DNA of 64,000 bases, from positions 62,001 to 126,000 of the forward strand of contig NZ_JAGYJK010000018.1 of assembly GCF_018402175.1 (NCBI RefSeq), given 5' to 3'. The stretch is from Yoonia sp. Its GTDB lineage: Bacteria; Pseudomonadota; Alphaproteobacteria; Rhodobacterales; Rhodobacteraceae. The notes below the pieces were generated by a model. It made no database searches. It had not been told where the DNA came from and worked only from the letters and a program-made list of their open reading frames with translations. Below are positions 41,017 through 50,148 of this stretch, one piece after another. A program made the position numbers and the translations under genes. The stretch's first letter is position 1. Each line of letters opens with the position of its first letter.

Positions 41017-41472
41017 TCAGATCAGCCAAAAGGCACAGAGCCCCGCGATGCCGATGGGCAAGCTCATCGGCAAAACACGCTTGTTCAGGATCACCCATTT
41101 GCTGCCCTGCGCGGCGAACCGTTTGTGAACCTGCAAGATGATGAACGTGCCGCCAAACATCGTCACGATAAAGATGGCAAAGGTGGCCAGCGCATCTTCG
41201 GGCGGGATGAACAGCGCCAGCCCCGTCAACAGCTTGACCGCCCCCGCGCCGAAACCTGCGACAGCGAACAGCACCAGCCCGACCACAAACACCATCGCCG
41301 CCCCGATCAGCCGACCGGCAAAGATGGCAGGGTCCGGGGCGGTGACGATCAGCGCCAAAAACACCACAAAAGGCAGCATGGTCAGCAGGTTGGGCAAGCG
41401 CCCGTCGCGCATTTCGATCACCATGGCGGCGATCAGGATCAGTGACATCAAAAATGGTGCATAAGCCGCCAT
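41017..41472 (-). CDS. A24 (prepilin-peptidase-like) membrane protein lacking catalytic Asp residues
   Basis: A 151-residue inner-membrane protein with about five helices in the CpaA/TadV size class. The first Asp motif of type IV prepilin peptidases (DxRxxxIPN) reads EMRDGRLPN here. The second (GxGDxK) reads GFGAGAVKLL. Both catalytic aspartates therefore appear replaced (Asp to Glu, Asp to Ala). It is either an inactive homologue or a protein of another role that keeps the fold. No tad/cpa genes are nearby. The ATG at 41470-41472 was chosen because a longer frame overlaps pgi. Confidence 0.6.
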   Translation of the reverse strand: MAAYAPFLMSLILIAAMVIEMRDGRLPNLLTMLPFVVFLALIVTAPDPAIFAGRLIGAAMVFVVGLVLFAVAGFGAGAVKLLTGLALFIPPEDALATFAIFIVTMFGGTFIILQVHKRFAAQGSKWVILNKRVLPMSLPIGIAGLCAFWLI

Positions 41473-41500
41473 TCCCACAATTCCCAAATCAAGCGGGCCG

Positions 41501-43102
41501 TCAGACCCCGTTACGCTGCAAAAACCCGACAAGTGCTGCGGTCGATGCATCCTTGCCGTCCAGACCGGCGCGGCCTTCGACGACAGGTTGCAGCGCGGTC
41601 GCCAGTTCCTTGCCCAGTTCCACGCCCCATTGGTCGTAGGAATTGAGGCCCAAGACAACCCCTTCGACAAAGACACGGTGTTCATAAAGCGCGATCACCT
41701 GACCCAGCACAAAGGGCGTCAGCTGCGGATAGGCGATGGTGATGGATGGCCGGTTGCCGGTGAAGACGCGGTGGCGCGCTTGGCGGTCCAATTCGTCGCC
41801 GGTGAACTTGTCCACGATGCTGGCGCGGGCTGTATCCAGATCGCGGCCGCGCATCAGCGCCTCGGATTGCGCAAGGCAATTGGCGACCAGCAATTGGTGC
41901 TGGTGGTGCAGGTCATCCTCATGCCCGCGCGCGGCGACCAGAAATTCGCAAGGCACCACGCCGGTACCCTGGTGGATCAACTGATAGAACGCATGCTGCC
42001 CGTTAGTGCCGGGTTCGCCCCAGACGACAGGGCCACTGGCACGGGGCAGATCGGTCCCGTCCATCGCCACGCCCTTGCCGTTGCTTTCCATCTCCAGCTG
42101 TTGAAGATAGGCAGGCAAACGGTTGAGATTGTTGTCATAAGGCAGCACAGCGCGTGTCGGATAGCCGCAGATCTGGTTGTGCCAAATGCCGACCACGGCC
42201 AGCAGCGCGGGCAGGTTTTCATGCCAGTCCGCGGCACGGAAATGCTGGTCCATCGCCTGCGCGCCGCGCAGGAAGGCGCGGAATGCCTCTGGCCCGATGG
42301 CGATCATCAGCGACAGCCCGATTGGTCCCCAAAGCGAATAGCGCCCGCCAACCCAATCGGCGAAACCAAAGACGCGCGACGGGGCGATCCCGAAAGCGGC
42401 GGTTTTATCCGCAGCAGTGGACAGGGCGGCAAATTGCGCGCCGGTGTCGCTGACGGAACCGGACATCCACGCCTGTGCGGTGCGCGCATTGGTCATCGTC
42501 TCGATCGTGGTGAATGTCTTTGACGCCACGATCACCAGCGTCGTCGCGGGATCACAGCGGCGCAGCACAGCCGCGATATCGGCGGGGTCTACATTGCTGA
42601 CGAAATGGCAGCGCGGGCCGTCGTGATAGGGCGCCAAGGCACGCACGGCCATCGCCGGCCCAAGGTCGGACCCGCCGATGCCGATATTGACGACATCGGT
42701 GATCGCCCCGCCCTGCCCCTGATAGCCGCCGTCCCGCACGGCATCGGCGAAATCCGCCATCCGCGCCAGCGTGGCCAGCACGTCGGGCATGACATCGGCC
42801 CCGTCCACCATGACAGGCCCGCCATCAAGGTTGCGTAACGCCGTATGCAATACGGCGCGCCCCTCGGTTTCGTTGATCGCGGCACCTGTGAACATCGCTT
42901 CGCGCTTGGCGGCGACGCCGGTCTGATCGAGCAAGGCAAACAGCAGATCACGCGCGGCTGCGTCGATATTGGTCTTGGCATAGTCCAGAACCATATCGCC
43001 TGCCGTGGCGCTGAAATCCGCCGCACGGGCGGTATCCAGCAGCGTCTCGAACCGCCGGTCAGCGGTCGCCGCATGATGGGCGCGCAGGTTGTCCCAGACC
43101 AT
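41501..43102 (-). CDS. pgi: Glucose-6-phosphate isomerase
   Basis: A 533-residue PGI interconverting glucose 6-phosphate and fructose 6-phosphate. The two family signatures are [20 protein letters not shown] near residue 250 and [19 protein letters not shown] near 365. The catalytic base Glu lies in the latter and the catalytic Arg in [10 protein letters not shown]. It follows pgl with its start next to the pgl stop, and ends an operon zwf-pgl-pgi. This enzyme lets fructose 6-phosphate recycle into the Entner-Doudoroff route. Confidence 0.95.
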   Translation of the reverse strand: MVWDNLRAHHAATADRRFETLLDTARAADFSATAGDMVLDYAKTNIDAAARDLLFALLDQTGVAAKREAMFTGAAINETEGRAVLHTALRNLDGGPVMVDGADVMPDVLATLARMADFADAVRDGGYQGQGGAITDVVNIGIGGSDLGPAMAVRALAPYHDGPRCHFVSNVDPADIAAVLRRCDPATTLVIVASKTFTTIETMTNARTAQAWMSGSVSDTGAQFAALSTAADKTAAFGIAPSRVFGFADWVGGRYSLWGPIGLSLMIAIGPEAFRAFLRGAQAMDQHFRAADWHENLPALLAVVGIWHNQICGYPTRAVLPYDNNLNRLPAYLQQLEMESNGKGVAMDGTDLPRASGPVVWGEPGTNGQHAFYQLIHQGTGVVPCEFLVAARGHEDDLHHQHQLLVANCLAQSEALMRGRDLDTARASIVDKFTGDELDRQARHRVFTGNRPSITIAYPQLTPFVLGQVIALYEHRVFVEGVVLGLNSYDQWGVELGKELATALQPVVEGRAGLDGKDASTAALVGFLQRNGV

Positions 43103-43774
43103 CTATGCCTCCGCCCAATGCACGGTCGTATCTTTCAGCACGGCGACGACGGGGGCATCCTGCGGGTCAAGCCCCTGCGCCTGATCCAGTGCCGCACGCT
43201 TTTCCGCGCCCACGATCACGATATGACGCGCCATCGCCGCGTTTAGCACCGCTGCCGACAAGGTGATGCGGGGTTCCGGCGCACCGGGTGCGCGCATCGC
43301 GACAAGGGGGGCGTCGCCCGTCAGCGCCAGTTCCAGTTGGTCGGCACCCGGAAACAGCGACGCGGTATGCATATCCGCACCCATCCCCAAAAGGACGACC
43401 GACAGCGGCAGGGCTGCGGCCAGACCTGCGGTCAGATCGGCCAGCCGATCTTCTGGCGCGGGGGCATCGGCGTAAAGCGGGATCAGCTGCGCCGCAGCGG
43501 CCCGATTGACCAGCAGGCGGCGGCGCAACAGCGCGGTATTGGACCGGTCCGAGCTTTCAGGCACCCAGCGTTCGTCGGTCAGTAGTACATCAACACGCGA
43601 CCAATCCAGATCGACAGCGCAAAGCGTGTCAAAGATCGGCCCCGGAGTCGTCCCACCCGGCACCGCCAAAGATGCGCGATCATGGGTCAACAACGCCTGT
43701 TTGATCTGGCTGGCCAGCACATCAGCCAGCCGCATCATCATCATCTCGGCATCGGGGTATTCAATCAGGTCCAT
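43103..43774 (-). CDS. pgl: 6-phosphogluconolactonase
   Basis: A 223-residue DevB-type lactonase that hydrolyses 6-phosphogluconolactone. The family motifs LAVPGGTTPGPIFDTL near residue 40, VLLTDERWVPESSDRSN near 65 and LLGMGADMHTASLFPG near 135 are clear. The start MDLIEYPDAEMMM (43774) lies four bases after the zwf stop, and pgi begins immediately after this gene. A longer upstream frame exists but runs into zwf. Confidence 0.94.
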   Translation of the reverse strand: MDLIEYPDAEMMMMRLADVLASQIKQALLTHDRASLAVPGGTTPGPIFDTLCAVDLDWSRVDVLLTDERWVPESSDRSNTALLRRRLLVNRAAAAQLIPLYADAPAPEDRLADLTAGLAAALPLSVVLLGMGADMHTASLFPGADQLELALTGDAPLVAMRAPGAPEPRITLSAAVLNAAMARHIVIVGAEKRAALDQAQGLDPQDAPVVAVLKDTTVHWAEA

Positions 43775-43778
43775 CAGT

Positions 43779-45233
43779 CTAGCCTTTGACTTCGCGCCAT
43801 TTGCGGCCGTCACGGTGCAACAGCATCATTGCGTCTTCGGGGCCAGTGGACCCCGCATCATAAAGTTTCGGCACGTCATTGCGCGCCTCCCAGCCCTGAA
43901 TGATCGGGTCGGTCCAGCGCCAAGCTGCCTCGACTTCGTCACCGCGCATGAACAGGGTCTGGTTGCCGCGGATCACATCCATGATCAGCCGTTCATAGGC
44001 ATCTGTCACTTCGCCCGCATCAGCACCCAAAGCATCGGCAAAGGTCATATCCAAAGGCACGTCGATCAATCGCATCCCACCCGGTCCGGGTTCCTTGATC
44101 GTGACCTGCAAATCCATGCCTTCATTGGGTTGCAGCCGGATCGACAGGATATTGCGGTGGCGCGCGGTGTCGCCTTCGAAAATCGTATGGCCAAGGTCTT
44201 TGAACACGACCGTAATCTCGGATGACCGGGCCTTCATCCGCTTGCCGGTGCGCAGGTAGAACGGCACGCCCGCCCAGCGCCAATTGGCGATATGGCATTT
44301 GAGGGCGACAAAGCTTTCGGTAAAGCTGCGCGGATTTTCGGCATCGTCACGATAGCTGGGGCCGTCGGGGCCGGCGTCATATTGGCCACGCACGATGTGA
44401 TGCGGCGCAACAGGCTGCAAGGCGCGGATCACCTTGAGCTTTTCATCGCGCACCTCGTCCGCGCCGAACCGGCTGGGCGGTTCCATGGCGATCAGGCACA
44501 ACAGCTGCATCAAGTGGTTCTGCACCATATCGCGCATCGCACCCGATTTGTCGTAATAAGACCCCCGCCCCGCCACGCTGACGGTTTCGGCGACGGTGAT
44601 CTGGATGTGATCGACGTAGTGGTTGTTCCACAAAGGTTCGAACAGCACGTTGCCGAACCGCACGGCCATCAGGTTCTGGACGGTTTCCTTGCCCAGATAA
44701 TGGTCAATGCGGTAAATCTGGTCTTCGTTGAAATGCGTCGACAGCACCGCGTTCAGCGCGCGGGCCGTGTCCAGATCGCGGCCAAAGGGCTTTTCCACCA
44801 CGATCCGGCTGTCCGGCGTTGCGATCTTGTGGCTGTGCAGCCGTTCGGCCAGATCACCGAACAGCGACGGCGCGACCGAGAAATAGAACGCCTGCACCAC
44901 GTCGGACCGGACCTTTTGCGCCAGATCGGACCAACCGCCATCGCCCTTGGCGTCGATGGCGACATAGTCGAGCGTGGCCAGAAAGGCGGCCAAACTGTCG
45001 CTGTCGCGGGCTTCGTCGCCGCCGAATTCGGCAATCGCCTCGGCGATCATCGCGCGGTAACCGTCGCTGTCGATCTCTGACCGCGCGGCCCCGATGATCC
45101 GCGATCCTTCGGGCGTCTGGCCAGACCGGAACCGGCGGAACAGTCCCGGCAGGATCTTGCGGCGGGCCAGATCGCCGGTGCCGCCAAAGATCACCAGATC
45201 AAAGGTTTCAACAGGTATGACGCGAGAAACCAT
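43779..45233 (-). CDS. zwf: Glucose-6-phosphate 1-dehydrogenase
   Basis: A 484-residue NADP-linked dehydrogenase that starts the Entner-Doudoroff and pentose-phosphate routes. The nucleotide-binding FGGTGDLARRKILPGLF is at the N-terminus. The active-site signature RIDHYLGKETVQN is near residue 172, carrying the catalytic His. It leads the zwf-pgl-pgi operon. The 14-base palindrome at 45259 lies 25 bases upstream of the start. Confidence 0.95.
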   Translation of the reverse strand: MVSRVIPVETFDLVIFGGTGDLARRKILPGLFRRFRSGQTPEGSRIIGAARSEIDSDGYRAMIAEAIAEFGGDEARDSDSLAAFLATLDYVAIDAKGDGGWSDLAQKVRSDVVQAFYFSVAPSLFGDLAERLHSHKIATPDSRIVVEKPFGRDLDTARALNAVLSTHFNEDQIYRIDHYLGKETVQNLMAVRFGNVLFEPLWNNHYVDHIQITVAETVSVAGRGSYYDKSGAMRDMVQNHLMQLLCLIAMEPPSRFGADEVRDEKLKVIRALQPVAPHHIVRGQYDAGPDGPSYRDDAENPRSFTESFVALKCHIANWRWAGVPFYLRTGKRMKARSSEITVVFKDLGHTIFEGDTARHRNILSIRLQPNEGMDLQVTIKEPGPGGMRLIDVPLDMTFADALGADAGEVTDAYERLIMDVIRGNQTLFMRGDEVEAAWRWTDPIIQGWEARNDVPKLYDAGSTGPEDAMMLLHRDGRKWREVKG

Positions 45234-45258
45234 GACTTGCTCCGCTGTGCTGCAATTT

Positions 45259-45272
45259 CGTTAGCGCTAACG
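45259..45272. promoter_or_regulatory. LacI-type palindrome in front of zwf
   Basis: CGTTAGCGCTAACG is a perfect 14-bp palindrome with a central GC pair in the AGCGCT core. Its place 25 bases upstream of the zwf start suggests a repressor site. It differs from the agl operators (AAAGCGCTTT), so another regulator is implied. Confidence 0.6.
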
Positions 45273-45407
45273 CCCGCTGGCTAAAGCATCTTTGCTTGCC
45301 TGTCTACAGGCTTTGCCACCTGAACGCAGGACACTTATGGCGCGGATTGACAGCAGGGTTTCGTGCCGGCCGGAGCTAAGCCCCATGGTCAAAGCCAAAG
45401 CGTCGGG

Positions 45408-46010
45408 TCACGCGTCCAGTTCGGCATCCCAATACAGGTAATCCAGCCAGCTGTGGTGTAGGTGGTTTGGCGGAAATTTGCGCCCCACGTTGTGCAATTG
45501 CGATGCGGCCGGACGGCGCGGCGGCTTGCGCAGCGACATGCCGGACTGGCGCAGGGATTTCGACCCTTTGCGCAGGTTGCAGCCGCTACAGGCGGCAACG
45601 ACATTTTCCCAGCTGGTCACACCCCCCGCCGCACGCGGCACGACATGGTCAAAGGTCAGATCACCCTTGGCCCCGCAATACTGGCAGCAAAACTCATCGC
45701 GCAGGAACAGGTTGAACCGGGTGAAGGCGACCTGCCGTTGCGGCGTGACATATTCCTTGAGAACGACAACCGACGGGATACGGATCTCGGTCGAGGGGCT
45801 GCGCACGGTTTCGGCATATTCGCTGACGATCACCACGCGGTCCAGCCAAGCGGCCTTGACCGCCTCTTGCCAGGGCCACAAAGACAGCGGGTAATAGGAC
45901 AAGGGGCGGTAATCCGCGTTCAGCACCAGCGCGGGGAAATGCTTCAACGCCCCCGAGGAGCGCACAAAGTCGGTCCGAAATTCTGTCTGAGTCATCGTCA
46001 TCAATCCCAC
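45408..46010 (-). CDS. HNH endonuclease family protein
   Basis: A 200-residue protein with an HNH nuclease core: CQYCGAKGDLTFDHVVPRAAGG, then WENVVAACSGCNLRKGSK. The two CxxC pairs bind zinc and DH is the catalytic His region. The N-terminal part (ALVLNADYRPLSYYPLSLWPW) is conserved in this bacterial housekeeping-type HNH group, whose role is unknown. It need not be a restriction enzyme. The exact start is uncertain because three Met codons lie close together (46010, 46001, 45995). Confidence 0.88.
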   Translation of the reverse strand: MGLMTMTQTEFRTDFVRSSGALKHFPALVLNADYRPLSYYPLSLWPWQEAVKAAWLDRVVIVSEYAETVRSPSTEIRIPSVVVLKEYVTPQRQVAFTRFNLFLRDEFCCQYCGAKGDLTFDHVVPRAAGGVTSWENVVAACSGCNLRKGSKSLRQSGMSLRKPPRRPAASQLHNVGRKFPPNHLHHSWLDYLYWDAELDA

Positions 46011-46140
46011 GCGTTGCGTGCAGATGCCTTGCGTACCGGCGTTTCCGCAGCGCTGTCAGAATGACTATATCTCGCGTCAGATTTGTGACAACCCCCACAA
46101 TATGTGCCAAACAAACGCAGGGCCAGTCACGATGCGCCGG

Positions 46141-46809
46141 TCATTCCATCCCCAGCCGGTCACGGATGAACGCGAGCGCGACTTGCAAGCCATCGGGCGC
46201 GATGCCGTGGGCGGTGCCTTTCATGACATGGGCATAGACTTCGGTCCAACCGGCCTGTTGCAACGCCTCTGCCGCCATTGGCAGCGATTGCGGCGGCACC
46301 ACGTCATCTTGGTCGCCATGTATCAACAAAACAGGCGGGCGGCATTGCGCCTCGTCGGCCAAAAGGTCCGCCAGCAACAGCCGCCCCGAAAAGGCGACGA
46401 TCCCCGCAACCGGGTCTTCGCGGCGCGGCGCGACATGCAGCGCCATCATCGTGCCTTGGCTGAACCCCAGCACGATCACCTGTTCGGGCAAAAGGTCTTC
46501 GTCCACCATGACCCCGTCCAGAAACGCATCCAGATCGGCCGCCGCATGTTCCAGGCCGGCCTGGCTTTCTTCCTCGCTTGACCCGTCGATCCAGGGGATC
46601 GGGAACCATTGGTATCCCATCGGCGCACCGGCGCAGCCTTCGGGCGCGTCAGGTGCCAGAAACAGCGTATCGGGCAGATGTTCCGCCAAAGGATCGGCCA
46701 GCCCGATCAGATCCGCGCCATTCGCGCCATAGCCATGCAGAAAGATCACGCAGGATTGCGTTTCGCCGGATAGCGGTTCGCGCCGCTGCGCCTGAAGTGC
46801 CCGTGTCAT
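46141..46809 (-). CDS. Alpha/beta-hydrolase (carboxylesterase/phospholipase family)
   Basis: A 222-residue serine hydrolase of the YpfH/Abhydrolase_2 group. The nucleophile elbow is GFSQGTMMALHV near residue 115. The catalytic Asp is in DQDDVVPPQSL near 168 and the His in MKGTAHGIAPDG near 200. It has no signal peptide. Its start overlaps the alkA stop by four bases, making it the last gene of the cbiD-cobK-alkA operon; it has no evident link to B12. Confidence 0.9.
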   Translation of the reverse strand: MTRALQAQRREPLSGETQSCVIFLHGYGANGADLIGLADPLAEHLPDTLFLAPDAPEGCAGAPMGYQWFPIPWIDGSSEEESQAGLEHAAADLDAFLDGVMVDEDLLPEQVIVLGFSQGTMMALHVAPRREDPVAGIVAFSGRLLLADLLADEAQCRPPVLLIHGDQDDVVPPQSLPMAAEALQQAGWTEVYAHVMKGTAHGIAPDGLQVALAFIRDRLGME

Positions 46810-47435
46810 CTGATCCCTTCCCTATCCTTGATCATTGCGTAATAGGCCCACATGACCCGCGCTGCAACCGACCGCCACGGCGCCCAAGGTTCCGCCAGCG
46901 CGCGCAGTGCCTTGTCGCGGGGCCGGTCGGGCAGATCAAAGATCACCCGCGCCGCCTCTTGCAAGGCCAGATCGCCGGGGGCAAAGACATCGGCGCGGCC
47001 CAGCGAAAACATCGCATAGATTTCCGCCGTCCAGACGCCGATGCCGGTGACCTGCGTCAGTTGTGCGATCACCGCATCATTGGGCAGATCATGCAGGCCG
47101 GCATAATCCAGATCGGCCAGCGCCAGCGCCTTGGCATAACGTGCCTTTTGCCCGCTTAGCCCCAAGGCGCGCAGATCATCGGCACGGGCCGCAGCAATGG
47201 CGCGCGCATCATCCATACCCGCCGCCACCAGCCGCCCCATGATCGCATTGGCCGAGGCCACGCTGACCTGCTGGCTGACGATCGCCCCCAAAAGGGCGGC
47301 AAACCCGTCAGGTTTCAGCCGCAGGGGCAAGGGCTGCAATGCGGGGATGATCGCGGCAAAGCGCGGCTCGATCCGCGCCAGATGATCCGCGCCTTCACAG
47401 ATGCAGGCATCCGATGTGATCACCCGCAGGGTCAC
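46806..47435 (-). CDS. DNA-3-methyladenine glycosylase II (AlkA-like)
   Basis: A 209-residue helix-hairpin-helix DNA glycosylase that removes alkylated purines. The HhH-GPD region is QVTGIGVWTAEIYAMFSLGRADVF near residue 132, followed by the Asp of PGDLAL, the catalytic position. It lacks the long N-terminal domain of E. coli AlkA, as do many bacterial short forms. Its stop overlaps the hydrolase start, and its start overlaps the cobK stop. Confidence 0.9.
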   Translation of the reverse strand: MTLRVITSDACICEGADHLARIEPRFAAIIPALQPLPLRLKPDGFAALLGAIVSQQVSVASANAIMGRLVAAGMDDARAIAAARADDLRALGLSGQKARYAKALALADLDYAGLHDLPNDAVIAQLTQVTGIGVWTAEIYAMFSLGRADVFAPGDLALQEAARVIFDLPDRPRDKALRALAEPWAPWRSVAARVMWAYYAMIKDREGIR

Positions 47436-48154
47436 AAGCGCGCCACCCAGGCCAAGGCCGCCTCGACACTGGCCACTTGGTACCAGTCGCCCAAGGCAGG
47501 CCGTGCGATCATCAACACCGGAATGCCAAGGTTCCGCGCGGCCACCAGTTTCGTCGCACTCGCCTGCCCACCTGCATTCTTGACGACCAGCCAGTCCACC
47601 CCCAGACGGCGGAACAGCGCGATTTCATCCTCCACCGAAAACGGCGGGCGCCCGATCAGGAATTCCCCGCCATCGAACGGAAACGGCCCCTCGGGCGCGT
47701 CAATCTGGCGACAGATCACGCGCCGGCCGGTCAGATTGGCAAAACCGTCCAGCGTCTGGCGGCCAGTACCAAGAAATACGGTTGCCCCCTGTGGAATTTG
47801 CTCTGCGGCCTTGTCTTCGCTGGCGATCTCGGTCCAATCATCCCCCGGCCCCGCCACCCAAGGCGGGCGCAACAGCTGGCAAAACGGCAGGCCCAGATCC
47901 GCGCAGATCATGGCTGACCGCTGCGTGATCCGCGCGGCAAAAGGATGGGTCGCATCCAGCACGGCATGCACGTCATGCTGCGTCAGGAATTCACGAAACC
48001 CCGCTTCGCCGCCAAACCCGCCAGTATGCACAGGCACCGGCAACGGTGCCGGATCACGCGTCGCCCCCGCCAATGAGGCGATCACACCCTGCCCCTGCAA
48101 GGCCGTGGCAATCGCGCGCGCCTCTGCCGTGCCTGCCAGCAAAAGCAGCGTCAT
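47432..48154 (-). CDS. cobK: (Cobalt-)precorrin-6A reductase
   Basis: A 240-residue NADPH-dependent reductase of the CobK/CbiJ type, acting late in corrin ring contraction. The N-terminal LLLLAGTAEARAIATALQ is the nucleotide-binding start, and the DATHPFAARITQRSAMI block near residue 65 is the family hallmark. The stop overlaps alkA and the start overlaps the cbiD stop. Confidence 0.9.
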   Translation of the reverse strand: MTLLLLAGTAEARAIATALQGQGVIASLAGATRDPAPLPVPVHTGGFGGEAGFREFLTQHDVHAVLDATHPFAARITQRSAMICADLGLPFCQLLRPPWVAGPGDDWTEIASEDKAAEQIPQGATVFLGTGRQTLDGFANLTGRRVICRQIDAPEGPFPFDGGEFLIGRPPFSVEDEIALFRRLGVDWLVVKNAGGQASATKLVAARNLGIPVLMIARPALGDWYQVASVEAALAWVARL

Positions 48155-49194
48155 ATCCCCGCCCTCGCCAAGACAGCCCCCGCGCGGTCAATCACGATGA
48201 TATCAAAGGTCATGCCTGCAAACCGCGCGCTGACCTGCGCTAAAGCTGCCTGCGCCACCGCCTGCGCAAGCGGGGGGCCCCCGATCTGATAGGCCTCCAG
48301 CGCGGTATTAGCATGGGCCAGCCGTGGATCATCCATCATCCGCGCGAGCCCTGCAAAATCCACCTGCGACCGCGCCGAATGCAGGTCCATCGCGCCTTGG
48401 GCCAGCTTGGTGATCTTGCCAATGCCACCCCCGATGGTGACACGCGGCACCGGGTGTTTCGCCAGATATTTCAGCATCCCCCCCGCGAAATCGCCCATAT
48501 CCAGCATCGCGTGATCAGGCAGACCATAGATCGCCTGCACCACGGTTTCCGATGTGGCCCCCGTACAACCCGCGACATGCAGCAAACCGTCCGCACGGGC
48601 CACGTCGATGCCGCGATGGATGGATGCAATCCATGCCGCACAGGAAAACGGCCGCACGATCCCAGTGGTACCAAGGATCGACAGCCCCCCCGCGATGCCC
48701 AGACGGGGGTTCCATGTCTTAAGCGCGATCTCCGCCCCGCCCGGCACCGATATCTCGATGACGACATCAGGGCTTTGCCCATAGAATACGGCCATCTCGG
48801 CCACGACATCGGTCATCATCTGGCGCGGCACAGGGTTGATTGCAGGCTCGCCCACAGCAATCGGCAGACCCGCCTTGGTGACCATGCCGACACCATCCCC
48901 CGCCTTGAACACCACGCCACCAGCCGACGCGGACACCCGCACAACGATCAACGCACCATGGGTGACATCAGGATCATCGCCGGCATCCTTGGTAATGCCG
49001 ACACAGGCCCAATCCGCGCCCGCCTCGGCCAAGGCCAACGGAAAGCTGGGCGTCTCGCCCTTCGGCAGGGTGATGGTGATGTCGCGCGGGAACACCCCGC
49101 CCCACAGCCGGACCAGCGCCGCCTTGGTCGCCGCCGTCGCACAGGCGCCCGTGGTCCAGCCACGGCGCAATTCGATCTGGGGTTTGCGTGTCAT
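48151..49194 (-). CDS. cbiD: Cobalt-precorrin-5B C1-methyltransferase CbiD
   Basis: A 347-residue CbiD, which methylates C1 of the corrin ring in the anaerobic-type pathway. The N-terminal LRRGWTTGACATAATKAAL and the VPGGAEIALKTWNPRLGIAGG, GCTGATSETVV and FAGGMLKYLAKHPVPRVTIGGG blocks are typical. I chose the ATG at 49192-49194 because the conserved start is ten residues on; the longer frame has no family match. It leads a minus-strand operon and is divergent from cobA. Aerobic organisms usually use CobF at this step. Confidence 0.9.
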   Translation of the reverse strand: MTRKPQIELRRGWTTGACATAATKAALVRLWGGVFPRDITITLPKGETPSFPLALAEAGADWACVGITKDAGDDPDVTHGALIVVRVSASAGGVVFKAGDGVGMVTKAGLPIAVGEPAINPVPRQMMTDVVAEMAVFYGQSPDVVIEISVPGGAEIALKTWNPRLGIAGGLSILGTTGIVRPFSCAAWIASIHRGIDVARADGLLHVAGCTGATSETVVQAIYGLPDHAMLDMGDFAGGMLKYLAKHPVPRVTIGGGIGKITKLAQGAMDLHSARSQVDFAGLARMMDDPRLAHANTALEAYQIGGPPLAQAVAQAALAQVSARFAGMTFDIIVIDRAGAVLARAGI

Positions 49195-49273
49195 CGGCGC
49201 GACGATAGGCAGCGGCGCGGATGACGGCAATCGGCAATCGCAGGTCGCAACACCGCTTTCCTCGGCCTGCAAA

Positions 49274-49290
49274 TCGCGGCATAACCGCGA
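49274..49290 (+). promoter_or_regulatory. Short hairpin directly before cobA
   Basis: TCGCGG, loop CATAA, CCGCGA forms a perfect 6-bp stem that ends one base before the ATG of cobA. No Shine-Dalgarno is seen in this space, so folding could hide the start site. Function is inferred only. Confidence 0.3.
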
Positions 49291-49291
49291 C

Positions 49292-50143
49292 ATGGATAAC
49301 GCGCCCCCCCTTCCCGGCCATGATTGGCCCGTCATGCAACCCGGCTGGGTCTGGCTCTGCGGGGCCGGTCCGGGCGATCCGGGCCTGCTGACGCTGCATG
49401 CGCTGAACGCGCTGCGGCAGGCCGATGTGGTGATCTATGACGCGCTGGTGCAAGAAACCATCCTCGACTGGGCACCGCAGGCAGACCTGATCTATGCCGG
49501 CAAACGCGGCGGCAAACCTTCGGCCAAACAGCGCGACATCTCGCTGCGGCTGGTCGATCTGGCGCGCGCGGGCAAACGGGTGCTGCGGCTCAAGGGCGGC
49601 GATCCTTTCGTCTTTGGACGCGGCGGCGAAGAGGCGCAGACACTGGTGCAGCACGGCGTGCCGATCAGGATCATTCCGGGCATCAGCGCAGGCATCGGCG
49701 GGCTGGCCTATGCGGGCATCCCCGTCACGCACCGCGACGTGAACCAGTCCGTGACTTTCGTGACCGGCCACGACCAGTCCGGCAACACGCCGGGCAATCT
49801 CGATTGGGCAAGCATATCAAAAGGATCACAGGTGATCGTGATCTATATGGGGATGAAACACATCGCCCAGATCGCCGGCCATCTGATCGCCGCAGGCCGC
49901 AGCCTGCACGAACCCGTGGCCGTGGTGACCACCGCGACAACACAGGACCAGCACGTGCTGGAAACAACGCTTGGCACCATCGTCGATGACATCGCCGCGG
50001 CCAGGCTCGAACCACCCGCGATCATTTGCGTCGGCCAATCGGTGCTGATGCGGCAAGTCCTCGACTGGCAAGGCATGGCGGCAGGCGCACCTGCGCGCAA
50101 CCTCGACCCTCTGGGGCGGGGCCGCGCCGCCGAATCGGCCTGA
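49292..50143 (+). CDS. cobA: Uroporphyrinogen-III C-methyltransferase
   Basis: A 283-residue SAM-dependent methyltransferase making precorrin-2, the first committed step to B12 and siroheme. The family motifs are LCGAGPGDPGLLTLHAL near residue 20, RLKGGDPFVFGRGGEEAQ near 93 and GISAGIGGLAYAGIPVTHR near 120. The ATG at 49292 is used; the ATG at 49334, right before GWVWLCGAGPGDP, is an equally plausible start. It is divergent from cbiD, and cobB follows. Confidence 0.9.
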   Translation: MDNAPPLPGHDWPVMQPGWVWLCGAGPGDPGLLTLHALNALRQADVVIYDALVQETILDWAPQADLIYAGKRGGKPSAKQRDISLRLVDLARAGKRVLRLKGGDPFVFGRGGEEAQTLVQHGVPIRIIPGISAGIGGLAYAGIPVTHRDVNQSVTFVTGHDQSGNTPGNLDWASISKGSQVIVIYMGMKHIAQIAGHLIAAGRSLHEPVAVVTTATTQDQHVLETTLGTIVDDIAAARLEPPAIICVGQSVLMRQVLDWQGMAAGAPARNLDPLGRGRAAESA

Positions 50144-50148
50144 TGCCC

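Noticed and set aside
45230-45300. HexR-type (TGTAAT...ATTACA) operator before zwf
   Set aside because: The palindrome present is CGTTAGCGCTAACG, unlike a HexR site.
49195-49291. Cobalamin riboswitch between cbiD and cobA
   Set aside because: The gap is under 100 bases and shows no B12-box or multi-stem fold by eye. Too short for the usual aptamer.
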